Assembly: GCF_031456495.1 (NCBI RefSeq)
Contig: NZ_JAVDUW010000004.1
Span: forward strand, 1-64,000
Direction of reading: 5' to 3'
Length of the DNA: 64,000 nucleotides
Source of the DNA: Pedococcus sp031456495
GTDB lineage: Bacteria; Actinomycetota; Actinomycetes; Actinomycetales; Dermatophilaceae
Shown here: positions 48,505 through 58,110 of the stretch, piece by piece
Numbering within the stretch: position 1 is the first letter of the stretch
How the letters are laid out: each line of letters opens with the position of its first letter
Made by a program: the position numbers and the translations under genes
The notes under the pieces: model-generated
The model's input: the letters and a program-made list of their open reading frames with translations, nothing else
What the model was told of the DNA's origin: nothing
Databases searched by the model: none

Positions 48505-50205
48505 TCAGCCCTTGGCCTCGGACCAGCGACGCACGACCGAGGTGTCCGCCACGAACCGCACCGTGCTCGCCCCCGCCCACCGTCGGGCGCTGTCGGTGAG
48601 CGCCGTCTCGACCCGGGCCACCGCCTCCTGCGCGTGCTCCTCGGGGACGTGCACGAGCAGCTCGTCGTGCAGGCACAGGACGATCTGCGCCCCGAGGTCG
48701 CGCGTGGTCGCGCGGACCGTGGCCGCCCACGCCTTGAACAGCTCGGCCGCCGACCCCTGGATCACCGCGTTGCGCGCGAACCGGCCCCGCGCGGCGTCCC
48801 AGCCGGCCGCGTCCTGCGGGGGCGCCCCGACGAGCACCTCGTCGAGCCGCAGCAGGCGCCCCCCGAAGGTGCGCAGCGGGCGGCGTCGCACGCCCGCGGC
48901 ATACGCCTCGTCGAGGAAGGACATGGCGACGGGGTAGGCGCGCTCGAGGCCCTTGAGCGCCTCGCCGGCCGCGCCGCTGCGCTGGCCGTACATGGCGGCG
49001 AGGACGGCGATCTTGGCGACGGAGCGCTCGACGCCGAGCCGGCTCGCCACGGGCGCGTAGAGGTCGTCGGCGCGGGTCGCGTCCGCGAAGGCGCGGTCGC
49101 CGGAGACGACGGCCAGGACGCGCGGCTCGATCTGCCCGAGGTCGGCGCGCACCAGCACGTGGCCCGGGTGGGCGGCGACCGCGGGCCGCAGCTCGGTGGG
49201 GAGGTTGTGCAGCCCGTTCTGGGCGGTCATCCGGCCGGCCGCGCCGTCGCAGGCCGTCCACGCGCCACGCAGCCGGTCGTCGGGGCCGACGTGCGCGTCG
49301 AGCCAGCCGTAGCCGTAGGTCGTCGCGATGCGCTCCGCCTTGCGCCACTCGAGCAGCGCCTCGACCACCGCGTGGGTGCCGCGGTAGGGCTCCAGCACCC
49401 ACTTGCGCGTGTTGGGAACGTCGACACCGACGGCGGCGAGCAGGTCCTTGACCTGGGCCGGGTTGCGCAGGTCGGTGGACTCGCGGCCGGGGACGTGCCG
49501 CAGGACCGCGGCGTCCCTGCGCGCCCGGGTGCGGCGGGCGTCGTCCTCGTCCGCCGGGCGTGGTCCGGCCGCCGCGGCGATGAGCGACTCCGCGGTGGTG
49601 CGGTCGAGGGGGAGGCCGTCGCGGGCCAGCTCGACGCACAGGAGGGCGGCGGCCGACTCCGAGTGCGCGGCCCCGACGGCGCGGTCACCGACCTCGGCCA
49701 GCCGCTCCTGCTGCAGGCGGGCGCACTCGAGCGCGGCCTGCGCCCACGCCACGAGGGTCTGGTCGTGCGGCGCCCACTGAGCGGTCCCCGCCTCGGGCGC
49801 GAGGTGCCCGTCGGGGCGCACCACGGACCCCGGCGGGGGCCCGTCGTCCGCGGCGTCGAAGTCGAAGAGGTCGCCGCGCCGGGCCTCCGGCACGCCGGCG
49901 GGGTCGAGACCGTGCGCCGCCGCCCACGCCTGCTGCGGCGTCGCCTCCCAGCCGCCGCGCAGGAGGCGGTGCGCCTCCGCGACGTCCCAGCACCGCGACA
50001 CCGGTATGCCGTGTGCCACCAGCGGGTGGGCGTCGGTCCCGGCGGCCCACCACACGAACCGGACGGGCCGTTCCGCGGCGCTGCGCTCGAGCCCGGCGGC
50101 GACGGCAACGGCCTCGTCGACCGGTGCCACCACCCGGACGCCGCCACCGACGACGGCCGCCCGCCCACCCGGGGAGGTGACGAAGGCGACGGGGTGCACG
50201 GGCAT
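48505..50205 (-). CDS. Stand-alone family A DNA polymerase (PolA-like)
   Basis: A 566-residue protein homologous to the polymerase part of DNA polymerase I. Motif A is HVLVRADLGQIEPRVLAVVS, motif B RSVAKIAVLAAMYGQRSGAA (with the Lys and Tyr of the O helix), motif C CLHDELLVHVPEE. The N-terminal third, where a 3'-5' exonuclease would be, lacks the expected acidic signatures, so proofreading is doubtful. There is no 5' nuclease domain. Similar short PolA-like proteins are found in actinobacteria beside the normal PolA; their role is not well defined. It may be a repair or bypass polymerase. Confidence 0.88.
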   Translation of the reverse strand: MPVHPVAFVTSPGGRAAVVGGGVRVVAPVDEAVAVAAGLERSAAERPVRFVWWAAGTDAHPLVAHGIPVSRCWDVAEAHRLLRGGWEATPQQAWAAAHGLDPAGVPEARRGDLFDFDAADDGPPPGSVVRPDGHLAPEAGTAQWAPHDQTLVAWAQAALECARLQQERLAEVGDRAVGAAHSESAAALLCVELARDGLPLDRTTAESLIAAAAGPRPADEDDARRTRARRDAAVLRHVPGRESTDLRNPAQVKDLLAAVGVDVPNTRKWVLEPYRGTHAVVEALLEWRKAERIATTYGYGWLDAHVGPDDRLRGAWTACDGAAGRMTAQNGLHNLPTELRPAVAAHPGHVLVRADLGQIEPRVLAVVSGDRAFADATRADDLYAPVASRLGVERSVAKIAVLAAMYGQRSGAAGEALKGLERAYPVAMSFLDEAYAAGVRRRPLRTFGGRLLRLDEVLVGAPPQDAAGWDAARGRFARNAVIQGSAAELFKAWAATVRATTRDLGAQIVLCLHDELLVHVPEEHAQEAVARVETALTDSARRWAGASTVRFVADTSVVRRWSEAKG

Positions 50206-50478
50206 GACGGCGTCATCCTGTCACCCCCCACCGACCGCGCGGTCCCGGCACTGCCGTCGTCGCCGCCCGACGGGCGGGGTGCCGGTGAAGAGCACTGCAC
50301 CGGCGCTCCCGGCGGGCGAGGCCGCCGGGTGAAGACCACTCCACCGGACGCAACCGGAACTCGTCGTCCGCGAAAGCCCACAAGGGCCACGAAATGGGAC
50401 AGGGTGGTCGGACCGGTCGGCCCACTCGGCCGCCGGTCAGGTGACCCCCGCACGGGAACCCCCAACCAGGAGGAACAC
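50206..50478. other. Intergenic region upstream of the subtilisin gene
   Basis: 273 bp between divergent starts. It must hold the promoters of the polymerase and protease genes, but no convincing elements are seen besides the protease ribosome site. Confidence 0.4.
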
Positions 50479-51993
<1,515 letters not shown>

Positions 51994-52034
51994 GCTGCTG
52001 AGCCACCGTCGGTCCGGATCCCTGGCCTGACGAC

Positions 52035-52070
52035 CGAGGCCGCGGCCCCCACCCGGGGACCGCGGCCTCG
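52035..52070. terminator. Bidirectional terminator between protease and SufE genes
   Basis: An 11-bp outer stem (CGAGGCCGCGG with complement) and an inner 4-bp stem, followed by a short T-containing stretch. It ends both convergent genes. Confidence 0.85.
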
Positions 52071-52095
52071 TGTCGTTTCAGCTCGAAAGCCGTTG

Positions 52096-52566
52096 CTATG
52101 CCTGGGACTTCAGGGCTGCCTGGCGCTTGATCCGGCTGAGCATCCCGACCATGCCGCGCAGCCGCAGCGGCGACACCGCCTCACCGAGGTGGAACCTGTA
52201 CGGCGCGTCCTCGGGCACGGCGAGCACCTCCTGCACGCTCAGCCCGTCGAGGCCCTCGTGCAGGATGCCGGCGAAGCCGCGGGTCGTCGGCGCCTCGGGC
52301 GGCGCGGAGAAGAAGAGGTGCACCGGCTGCTCCGCCGCAGACCTCGGGTCGTCGTCGCCGTCGCCCACCTCGACGACGAGGAACAGCGGCGACTGGCACT
52401 CGTGCACCTGCTCCATCTCACCCAGCCGCCCGGCATACCGCTCGGGCAGGTCGGGCAGGCCCTCGCTGAACTCCAGCAGGAGCTCGAGGCGTTGCGGCGC
52501 AGCGAGATCCGCGAAGTCGTCCGCGATCTCCTGCAGCGCGGCGGGGAGGGCAGCGGTGTCGGTCAC
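52096..52566 (-). CDS. SufE-like sulfur acceptor protein
   Basis: A 156-residue SufE family protein that accepts persulfide sulfur from a cysteine desulfurase and passes it to the Fe-S assembly machinery. The acceptor cysteine is C57 in VHECQSPLFL. The fold is recognisable from LLEFSEGLPDLPERYAGRLG to GFAGILHEGLDGLSVQEVLA. The GTG start overlaps the stop of the rhodanese gene (GTGA), so the two are coupled. The pair suggests sulfur from thiosulfate or mercaptopyruvate feeding into Fe-S assembly; that is inference. Confidence 0.9.
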   Translation of the reverse strand: MTDTAALPAALQEIADDFADLAAPQRLELLLEFSEGLPDLPERYAGRLGEMEQVHECQSPLFLVVEVGDGDDDPRSAAEQPVHLFFSAPPEAPTTRGFAGILHEGLDGLSVQEVLAVPEDAPYRFHLGEAVSPLRLRGMVGMLSRIKRQAALKSQA

Positions 52567-53471
52567 TTCGGGGCGCCCTGCTCGACCGGGACGCGGACGC
52601 TGTTGCCCCACTCGGTCCACGAGCCGTCGTAGTTGCGCACGTCGTCGAACCCGAGCAGGTGGGTCAGGACGAACCACGTGTGCGACGAGCGCTCGCCGAT
52701 GCGGCAGTAGGCGACCGTCGGCTGGTGCGGGTCCAGGCCCTGCTCCTGCAGGTAGATCGCCTCGAGCTCCTCGCGCGACCTGAACGTGCCGTCCTCGTTG
52801 GCCGCCCGCGCCCACGGCACCGAGCGGGCGCCGGGGATGTGGCCGCCGCGCATGGCGCCCTCCTGCGGGTAGTCGGGCATGTGCAGCAGCTCGCCGGAGT
52901 ACTCGCCGGGGGAGCGGACGTCGACCAGCGGCTTGCCCAGGTGGGCCAGCACGTCCTCCTTGAACGCGCGGATCGGTGCGTCGTCCCGCTCCACGACCGG
53001 GTATGCCGCGTCGCCCGTGAGCGGTGCGACCTTGGGGACCTCGCGGGTCATCTCGCGCCCCTCGGCGACCCACTTGGCGCGGCCGCCGTCGAGCAGGCGG
53101 ACGTCCTCGTGGCCGAACAGGCTCATCACCCACAGGGCGTAGGCGGCCCACCAGTTGTTCTTGTCGCCGTAGATGACGACCGTCGTGTCCCGGCCGATGC
53201 CCCGCTCGGACATGACGCGGGCGAACTGCTCCGCGTCGACGTAGTCGCGCACCACCGAGTCGTTGAGGTCCTGGTGCCAGTCGAGCTTGAGGGCGCCGGG
53301 GATGTGGCCGGTGTCGTAGAGCAGGACGTCCTCGTCGGACTCGAGCAGCGCCACGGCGTCCGGCGCGCCGGTGCCGACCCGGCCCGCCGCGACCTGCTCG
53401 GCGAGCCACTCGGTGCTGACGAGGCGCTCGGGGTGGGCGTACTGCTCGTGGGAGGGGGAGGTCGCAGTCAT
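52563..53471 (-). CDS. sseA: Thiosulfate/3-mercaptopyruvate sulfurtransferase, two rhodanese domains
   Basis: A 302-residue sulfurtransferase. The C-terminal rhodanese domain has the active-site Cys256 (VAYCRIGERSSHTW); the first domain has Asp103 (YGDKNN) at that place and is inactive, as is normal in this family. The CRIGERS loop fits the actinobacterial CysA/SseA type. It transfers sulfane sulfur from thiosulfate or mercaptopyruvate to an acceptor. TAGCCT ends 6 nt before the ATG, suggesting a leaderless message. Operon with the SufE-like gene. Confidence 0.93.
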   Translation of the reverse strand: MTATSPSHEQYAHPERLVSTEWLAEQVAAGRVGTGAPDAVALLESDEDVLLYDTGHIPGALKLDWHQDLNDSVVRDYVDAEQFARVMSERGIGRDTTVVIYGDKNNWWAAYALWVMSLFGHEDVRLLDGGRAKWVAEGREMTREVPKVAPLTGDAAYPVVERDDAPIRAFKEDVLAHLGKPLVDVRSPGEYSGELLHMPDYPQEGAMRGGHIPGARSVPWARAANEDGTFRSREELEAIYLQEQGLDPHQPTVAYCRIGERSSHTWFVLTHLLGFDDVRNYDGSWTEWGNSVRVPVEQGAPK

Positions 53472-53565
53472 GCTCCAAGGCTAGACCGGTGAGGTCGGCA
53501 CCCCCGTGGCAGGATGAACCGGAAACGGACGACACCGGTGCAACTCGACCCGAAGGGGTGCTGAC

Positions 53566-54282
53566 GTGGCTTTTCTCGGACGTGGCAAGGACGACGAGGA
53601 GGCGCGACCGCAGTCGGCGCTGGAGCTCGCGGCCCAGCCGGAGGTCGACCCCGGACGGCTCGCCTCGACCGTCACCGGTCTCATCGAGAACCTGCTCGAC
53701 ACCGGCATCGACGGCAAGGGCCGGTTCGACTCGGCGCAGAAGGTCGCCGACGTGAAGCGGGCCGAGCAGGCGACGGCCGAGGGGGCGGTCGACGCCGTCG
53801 TCCGCCAGCACCTCAAGCTCGGCGCCGCGGGCGGTTTCGTGACCGGCCTCGGCGGGTTCATCACCATGCCGGTCGCCCTGCCCGTCAACGTCCTCGAGTT
53901 CTACCTCGTGGCCACCCGCATGGTGGCGGCTGTCGCGTCCCTGCGCGGGTACGACATCAAGCAGCCGCAGATCCGCTCGGCCGTCCTGCTCACCCTCGTG
54001 GGGGCGGACGCCGACGACCTGCTCAAGAAGGCGGGCGTCCTGAGCACCGGGCGGCTGTCCAACCTCGCGGCGCAGCGGCTGCCCGGGCCGGCGCTCATGG
54101 TCGTGAACAAGGCGGTCGGCTTCCGTCTGCTGACGATGGCGGGCAAGAAGTCGCTGACCAAGCTCGGCAAGGGCGTGCCCATGGTCGGCGGCGTCCTCGG
54201 CGCCGGCCTCGACACGTACCTGCTGAACCGGATCGCGGCACAGGCGCGGCACGAGTTCCCGCCGCGCAACACGTCGCACTGA
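53566..54282 (+). CDS. EcsC-like protein
   Basis: A 238-residue protein resembling the EcsC family. The middle is weakly hydrophobic (LGAAGGFVTGLGGFITMPVA to NVLEFYLVATRMVAAVASLR, about 85-130), suggesting membrane association. A conserved LRGYDIKQPQIRSAVLLTLV follows. The C-terminal end is helical. GTG start at 53566. It is divergent from the rhodanese gene. Role unknown. Confidence 0.75.
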   Translation: MAFLGRGKDDEEARPQSALELAAQPEVDPGRLASTVTGLIENLLDTGIDGKGRFDSAQKVADVKRAEQATAEGAVDAVVRQHLKLGAAGGFVTGLGGFITMPVALPVNVLEFYLVATRMVAAVASLRGYDIKQPQIRSAVLLTLVGADADDLLKKAGVLSTGRLSNLAAQRLPGPALMVVNKAVGFRLLTMAGKKSLTKLGKGVPMVGGVLGAGLDTYLLNRIAAQARHEFPPRNTSH

Positions 54283-54397
54283 CGCGGGGAACGGCGGCCG
54301 TGGCGGTGCGCGGGGAACCGCGGAGCGGAATCCTGCGTCCGAGCCAGTCGTTGCACCTGAGACCGGGCCGCCTGGGCCCGGGACCAAGGAGGAGCCC

Positions 54398-54808
54398 ATG
54401 GCCACCACCACCCGAGCGACCCGGCTGAACGCCTTCCGCTCGATCTTCAGTGCCCTCCGCATCGCCAGCCGTCCCGGGTCGGCCGGTATGGGGGAGCGGC
54501 TGGCGAGCCTGCCGCGTCTGGCGCGGGCCACGTTCAGCGGCGAGTACACCGGCAGCTCCCGGGGACGGCTGCTCGCCATGGTCGGCGCGGTCCTGTACGT
54601 CGTGTCGCCGGTGGACCTCGTCCCCGAGGCGTTCCTGTCCGTGCTCGGCCTCGCCGACGACGCGGTCGTGCTGTCGTGGATCGCCGCCGCGGTCGTGAAC
54701 GAGACCGAGTCCTTCCTCGCCTGGGAGCGGATGCAACCGGGGCGCACTCGCACCACCGGCCGCCCCGGTGCCGCCCGGGAGACCGTGGACGGTCACGTGG
54801 TGCGCTGA
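54398..54808 (+). CDS. DUF1232/YkvA family protein
   Basis: A 136-residue protein with a DUF1232 domain at about 62-95: RGRLLAMVGAVLYVVSPVDL followed by VPEAFLSVLGLADDAVVLSW. The SPVDLVPE motif is diagnostic. The hydrophobic stretches indicate a membrane location. The N-terminal 50 residues are basic. AAGGAGGAG precedes the ATG. Function of the family is unknown. Confidence 0.9.
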   Translation: MATTTRATRLNAFRSIFSALRIASRPGSAGMGERLASLPRLARATFSGEYTGSSRGRLLAMVGAVLYVVSPVDLVPEAFLSVLGLADDAVVLSWIAAAVVNETESFLAWERMQPGRTRTTGRPGAARETVDGHVVR

Positions 54809-54829
54809 CGCCCTACCGTCCACAGACCC

Positions 54830-54870
54830 GGCCCCGGTCGCCCTCCGTCCACAGGAGGACGACCGGGGCC
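54830..54870 (+). terminator. Terminator after DUF1232 gene
   Basis: An 11-bp stem (GGCCCCGGTCG with complement) plus an inner CCTCC/GGAGG stem, 21 bp after the stop codon. Confidence 0.85.
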
Positions 54871-54905
54871 TGTCCGTGTCACCGCGGGGGCGCGAGGGTC
54901 GCGGC

Positions 54906-55994
54906 ATGGAACCGATCCGGCTCACGAGCCCGTCCGACGTCCTGGCCCTGCTGCCCTACCAGCTCGGCTACCACCCCCACGACGCCGTCGTCGTCGTGAC
55001 CGTGCACGGCCGCACGGTGGGGCTGGTCGAGCGCATCGACATCCCGCCGCCCGAGCACGTGACCGAGGCGGCCGACGCCATGGTCGGGCCGCTGCTGTCG
55101 GACCTGCCCGACGCGGCCGTCCTCGTGGGGTACGAGTCCTCACCCGGCGCGAGCCTGCCGTTGCTCGACCGGCTCCGCCGCGGCTGCCGACTCGCCGGGA
55201 TCGAGGTGCTCGACCGCGTCGTCGTCCGCGACGGCAGGTGGTACTTGCCCGACTGCCGTGACGGCTGCTGCCCCGGTGAGGGCCGTCCGGTCGAGGAGGC
55301 CGCCGCGCACCCCGGGGTGGCCGAGCTGGTCGCCATGGGCGTGTCGCCGCTGGCGTCCCGAGCGGCCCTGGCCGGCGTCGTCGCGGCCGACCCGACCCTC
55401 GCCCCGGCCGTGGGGCGCGCCCTCGCGAGCAGGCGCGCCGGCGGCCCGCGGCGGCCGAGGGGAGCGAACGGCTCCGTCGACGACCGGCGCGCGTGGCTCC
55501 GGCAGTGGGGCGAGGTGGTCGACGTGGCCGACGACGCCCCGGAGGTGCAGGACACGTCGCCGGTAACCGTGGCCGTGCTGGTGCTGAGCCTGGAGGACGT
55601 CGAGCTGCGCGACGGGCTGATCGCCCGGTGGTGCCCCGACACGCTCCCGCTGGAGGCGCTGGGCGCACCGCTGGCCCACCAGCTGCGCACGCTGCTGCCC
55701 GAGCCGCCGTGGGGCGGTGGAGAGGGTGGCCCGGCGGCGGGGCGCCGCGCCCTCGCCCGGCTGCAGTGGCTGGCACGAGCGGTACCGGACGAGGACGCCG
55801 CTCCCGTCCTCACCGTCCTGGCCAGCCTGGCGTGGTGGCTCGGCGACGGTGCCGTGGCCCGCGAGGCGCTCGAGCGCGCCCTCGACGCCCGGCCCGACTA
55901 CCGGCTCGCGCGGTTGCTGGAGCGGATGGTCGACCTCGGTGTCCGCTCCCGCTCCGACCGGCCGCCGGGCAGGGGGCTGGCGACCCCGGCCTGA
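54906..55994 (+). CDS. DUF4192 protein
   Basis: A 362-residue soluble protein of the actinobacterial DUF4192 family. It begins with the family hallmark MEPIRLTSPSDVLALLPYQL, then GYHPHDAVVVVTVHG. The centre has a cysteine-containing DCRDGCCPGEGRPV, and the C-terminal part is helical (LARLQWLARAVPDEDAAPVL onward, resembling tetratricopeptide-like helices). No enzyme function is known. There is no ribosome site close to the ATG at 54906. Confidence 0.88.
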   Translation: MEPIRLTSPSDVLALLPYQLGYHPHDAVVVVTVHGRTVGLVERIDIPPPEHVTEAADAMVGPLLSDLPDAAVLVGYESSPGASLPLLDRLRRGCRLAGIEVLDRVVVRDGRWYLPDCRDGCCPGEGRPVEEAAAHPGVAELVAMGVSPLASRAALAGVVAADPTLAPAVGRALASRRAGGPRRPRGANGSVDDRRAWLRQWGEVVDVADDAPEVQDTSPVTVAVLVLSLEDVELRDGLIARWCPDTLPLEALGAPLAHQLRTLLPEPPWGGGEGGPAAGRRALARLQWLARAVPDEDAAPVLTVLASLAWWLGDGAVAREALERALDARPDYRLARLLERMVDLGVRSRSDRPPGRGLATPA

Positions 55995-56059
55995 CCGCGT
56001 GCCGGCTCTCCGGCGTGTCCCACGTCCCGGACGGCGCGTGCTGCAGGGGCGGCGGTTCG

Positions 56060-56065
56060 TATCAT
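56060..56065 (+). promoter_or_regulatory. -10 element before the metX riboswitch
   Basis: TATCAT, close to the vegetative consensus, ends 8 nt before the first riboswitch base, so transcription should begin at the aptamer. Confidence 0.5.
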
Positions 56066-56073
56066 GGGGGCCA

Positions 56074-56154
56074 AGGTCATGAGTTCCAGCGCGAAGCCCC
56101 GGCTCGCTGGGCGGCAACCCTCCTCGCGGTGGGGTGCCCCGGGTGATGACCGGG
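56074..56154 (+). ncRNA. SAM-IV riboswitch upstream of metX
   Basis: The aptamer is nearly identical to the copy at 38434: GGTCATGAGTTCCAGCG, AAGCCCCGGCTCGCTGGG, CGGCAACCCTCC, GCGGTGGGGTGCCCCGGGTG and ATGACC. Only 45 nt separate it from the metX start, with an AGGAG near the start codon, so control may act on translation rather than through a terminator as at metY. Confidence 0.93.
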
Positions 56155-56199
56155 CCCGCCTGACCGGCTGGGCAAGCGCGAGCACTGCAGGAGCCCTCC

Positions 56200-57336
56200 A
56201 TGACCACCACGTCCCGACGTCCGAGCACCTCCGCTGCCTGGCGCGTGGGTGACCACCCCGGCCGCCGCCGGTTCGTGCGCCTCGGGGCGGTCGAGCTCGA
56301 GCGCGGCGGCGTCCTGCCCGACGTGACCCTCGCGTACGAGACCTGGGGCGAGCTCAACGCCGCAGGCGACAACGCCGTGCTGGTCGAGCACGCCCTCACC
56401 GGGGACAGCCACGTCGTCGGCCCCGCCGGTCCGGGCCACCCGACGCCCGGGTGGTGGGACGGGCTGATCGGCCCCGGCCGCCCGATCGACACCGACCGCT
56501 GGTTCGTCGTCGCGGCCAACGTGCTGGGCGGCTGCCAGGGCAGCACGGGCCCGGCCAGCGAGGCCCCGGACGGCCGACCGTGGGGGAGCCGGTTCCCCTT
56601 CGTGACCGTGCGCGACCAGGTGCGCACGGAGGCCCTCCTCGCCGACGAGCTCGGTGTCGACGCCTGGCGACTCGTGCTCGGCGGGTCCATGGGCGGTATG
56701 CGGGTCCTCGAGTGGGCGGCGACCTACCCGCAGCGCGTCACCGCAGCCGTGGTCCTGGCCAGCACGGCGCACGCGACGGCCGAGCAGATCGCGTGGTGCC
56801 AGCCCCAGCTGCTCGCGATCCGCTCCGACCCGGCCTTCCACGGCGGCGACTACTACGACCAGGACGCCGGGCCGGACACCGGCCTCGGGATCGCCCGGCG
56901 GATCGCGCACGTCACCTACCGCAGCGAGATCGAGCTGCACGACCGGTTCGGCCGGGCGCCGCAGGGCGAGGAGGACCCGCTCGGGGGCCGCGGTCGCTAC
57001 GCGGTCGAGTCCTACCTGGACCACCACGCCGGCAAGCTGGCCGGTCGGTTCGACGCGAACTCCTACGTGGTGCTCACCGAGGCCATGAGCTCGCACGACG
57101 TGGGCCGTGGCCGCGGAGGTGTGTCGGCGGCCCTGTCGGCGGTCACCGCCGACCTCACGGTCGTCGCCGTCGACAGCGACCGCCTGTACCCGCCGCGGCT
57201 CTCGCGCGAGATCGCCGAGGCCGTGCCCGGCGCGCGCCTGGTGACCGTGCACTCCGAGTACGGGCACGACGGTTTCCTCATCGAGGTGGACCAGGTCGGC
57301 GCCATCGTGTCGGGCGTGCTCGCAGTCCCTGCCTGA
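56200..57336 (+). CDS. metX: Homoserine O-acetyltransferase
   Basis: A 378-residue alpha/beta-hydrolase-fold enzyme that acetylates homoserine with acetyl-CoA, giving the substrate of MetY. The nucleophile is Ser163 in LVLGGSMGGMRVLEWA; the catalytic Asp lies in VAVDSDRLYPPRLSR and the His in YGHDGFLIEVDQ. The NVLGGCQGSTGPASEAPDGR stretch is the MetX signature. AGGAG lies 6 nt upstream of the ATG. Controlled by the SAM-IV riboswitch. Confidence 0.95.
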   Translation: MTTTSRRPSTSAAWRVGDHPGRRRFVRLGAVELERGGVLPDVTLAYETWGELNAAGDNAVLVEHALTGDSHVVGPAGPGHPTPGWWDGLIGPGRPIDTDRWFVVAANVLGGCQGSTGPASEAPDGRPWGSRFPFVTVRDQVRTEALLADELGVDAWRLVLGGSMGGMRVLEWAATYPQRVTAAVVLASTAHATAEQIAWCQPQLLAIRSDPAFHGGDYYDQDAGPDTGLGIARRIAHVTYRSEIELHDRFGRAPQGEEDPLGGRGRYAVESYLDHHAGKLAGRFDANSYVVLTEAMSSHDVGRGRGGVSAALSAVTADLTVVAVDSDRLYPPRLSREIAEAVPGARLVTVHSEYGHDGFLIEVDQVGAIVSGVLAVPA

Positions 57337-57402
57337 CCGGTCGATATCCGGTACGGTCGGCTCGGCGGCCGAGGCCGCTCGTCGACGAACGAGGAGGTTC
57401 CT

Positions 57403-57804
57403 GTGGCCATCGTGGTGGGTTACGTCCCGACCAAGGAAGGGCGCGCGGCCCTGCGCCGGGCAGCGGACGAGTCGCTGCTGCGCAAGTCCAAGCTCATCGT
57501 CATCAACTCCCAGCGCGGTGGCCGCGACTACGACTCCGACGAGGCCCAGCGGTTCGAGACCGAGCTGACCCGCATCCAGGGGGAGCTCGACCGCGAGGGC
57601 CTCGAGCACGAGGTGCGCCAGCTGGTGCGCGGCAACGAGCCGGCCGAGGACCTCATCGCCGTGGCGGAGGAGGAGCACGCGGACTTCATCGTCATCGGCC
57701 TGCGCCGGCGCACCCCGGTCGGCAAGCTGATCCTCGGCTCGAACGCCCAGCGGATCCTGCTCGACGCCTCCTGCCCCGTGCTGGCGGTCAAGGCCGAGGG
57801 CTGA
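57403..57804 (+). CDS. Universal stress protein (UspA family)
   Basis: A 133-residue single-domain Usp. VGYVPTKEGRAALRRA is at the N-terminus and the C-terminal nucleotide-binding motif is VIGLRRRTPVGKLILGSNAQ followed by RILLDASCPVLAVK, matching G-2x-G-9x-G-S/N of the ATP-binding class. GAGGAGG precedes the GTG start by 6 nt. Usp proteins are typically induced by starvation or oxygen limitation; the sequence shows no specific control here. Confidence 0.92.
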   Translation: MAIVVGYVPTKEGRAALRRAADESLLRKSKLIVINSQRGGRDYDSDEAQRFETELTRIQGELDREGLEHEVRQLVRGNEPAEDLIAVAEEEHADFIVIGLRRRTPVGKLILGSNAQRILLDASCPVLAVKAEG

Positions 57805-58110
57805 CCCCACCCGCGACACGCCCGCGACCGGGTGGTCGCGCCGTGCCGCTCGCGGGCGGAGATTCGCAGGCGCACAGGCGTCCTCGCACGGACATCCGGT
57901 CCTCCGGACGCCTCCCGGCGGGGAGAATTTGCCCACGGATGCGGGTTTGCGGGGCATCTCGTTTTACAATGTCACCATCGAGGTCGGCCAGAGCTCAGCT
58001 CCCGGCAGCCCCGGCAATACTTCCGCCCCCGCAGTTGTTGTCACAGGCATCCCCCCGGTGTGCCCGTGATGGCGCGCGCCGTGCCGCGAGTCCGCGACGA
58101 AAGGTAGTCC
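57805..58110. other. Intergenic region and leader of sigA
   Basis: 306 bp without a gene. It holds a weak hairpin for the Usp gene (57823-57840, CGCGACC-GGGT-GGTCGCG) and a promoter-like TACAAT at 57965-57970 within an AT-rich patch. The sigA leader would be about 135 nt. Confidence 0.5.
57965..57970 (+). promoter_or_regulatory. -10 element for sigA
   Basis: TACAAT, five of six matches to TATAAT, in the only AT-rich patch of the region. No good -35 at 17-18 bp. Confidence 0.45.
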
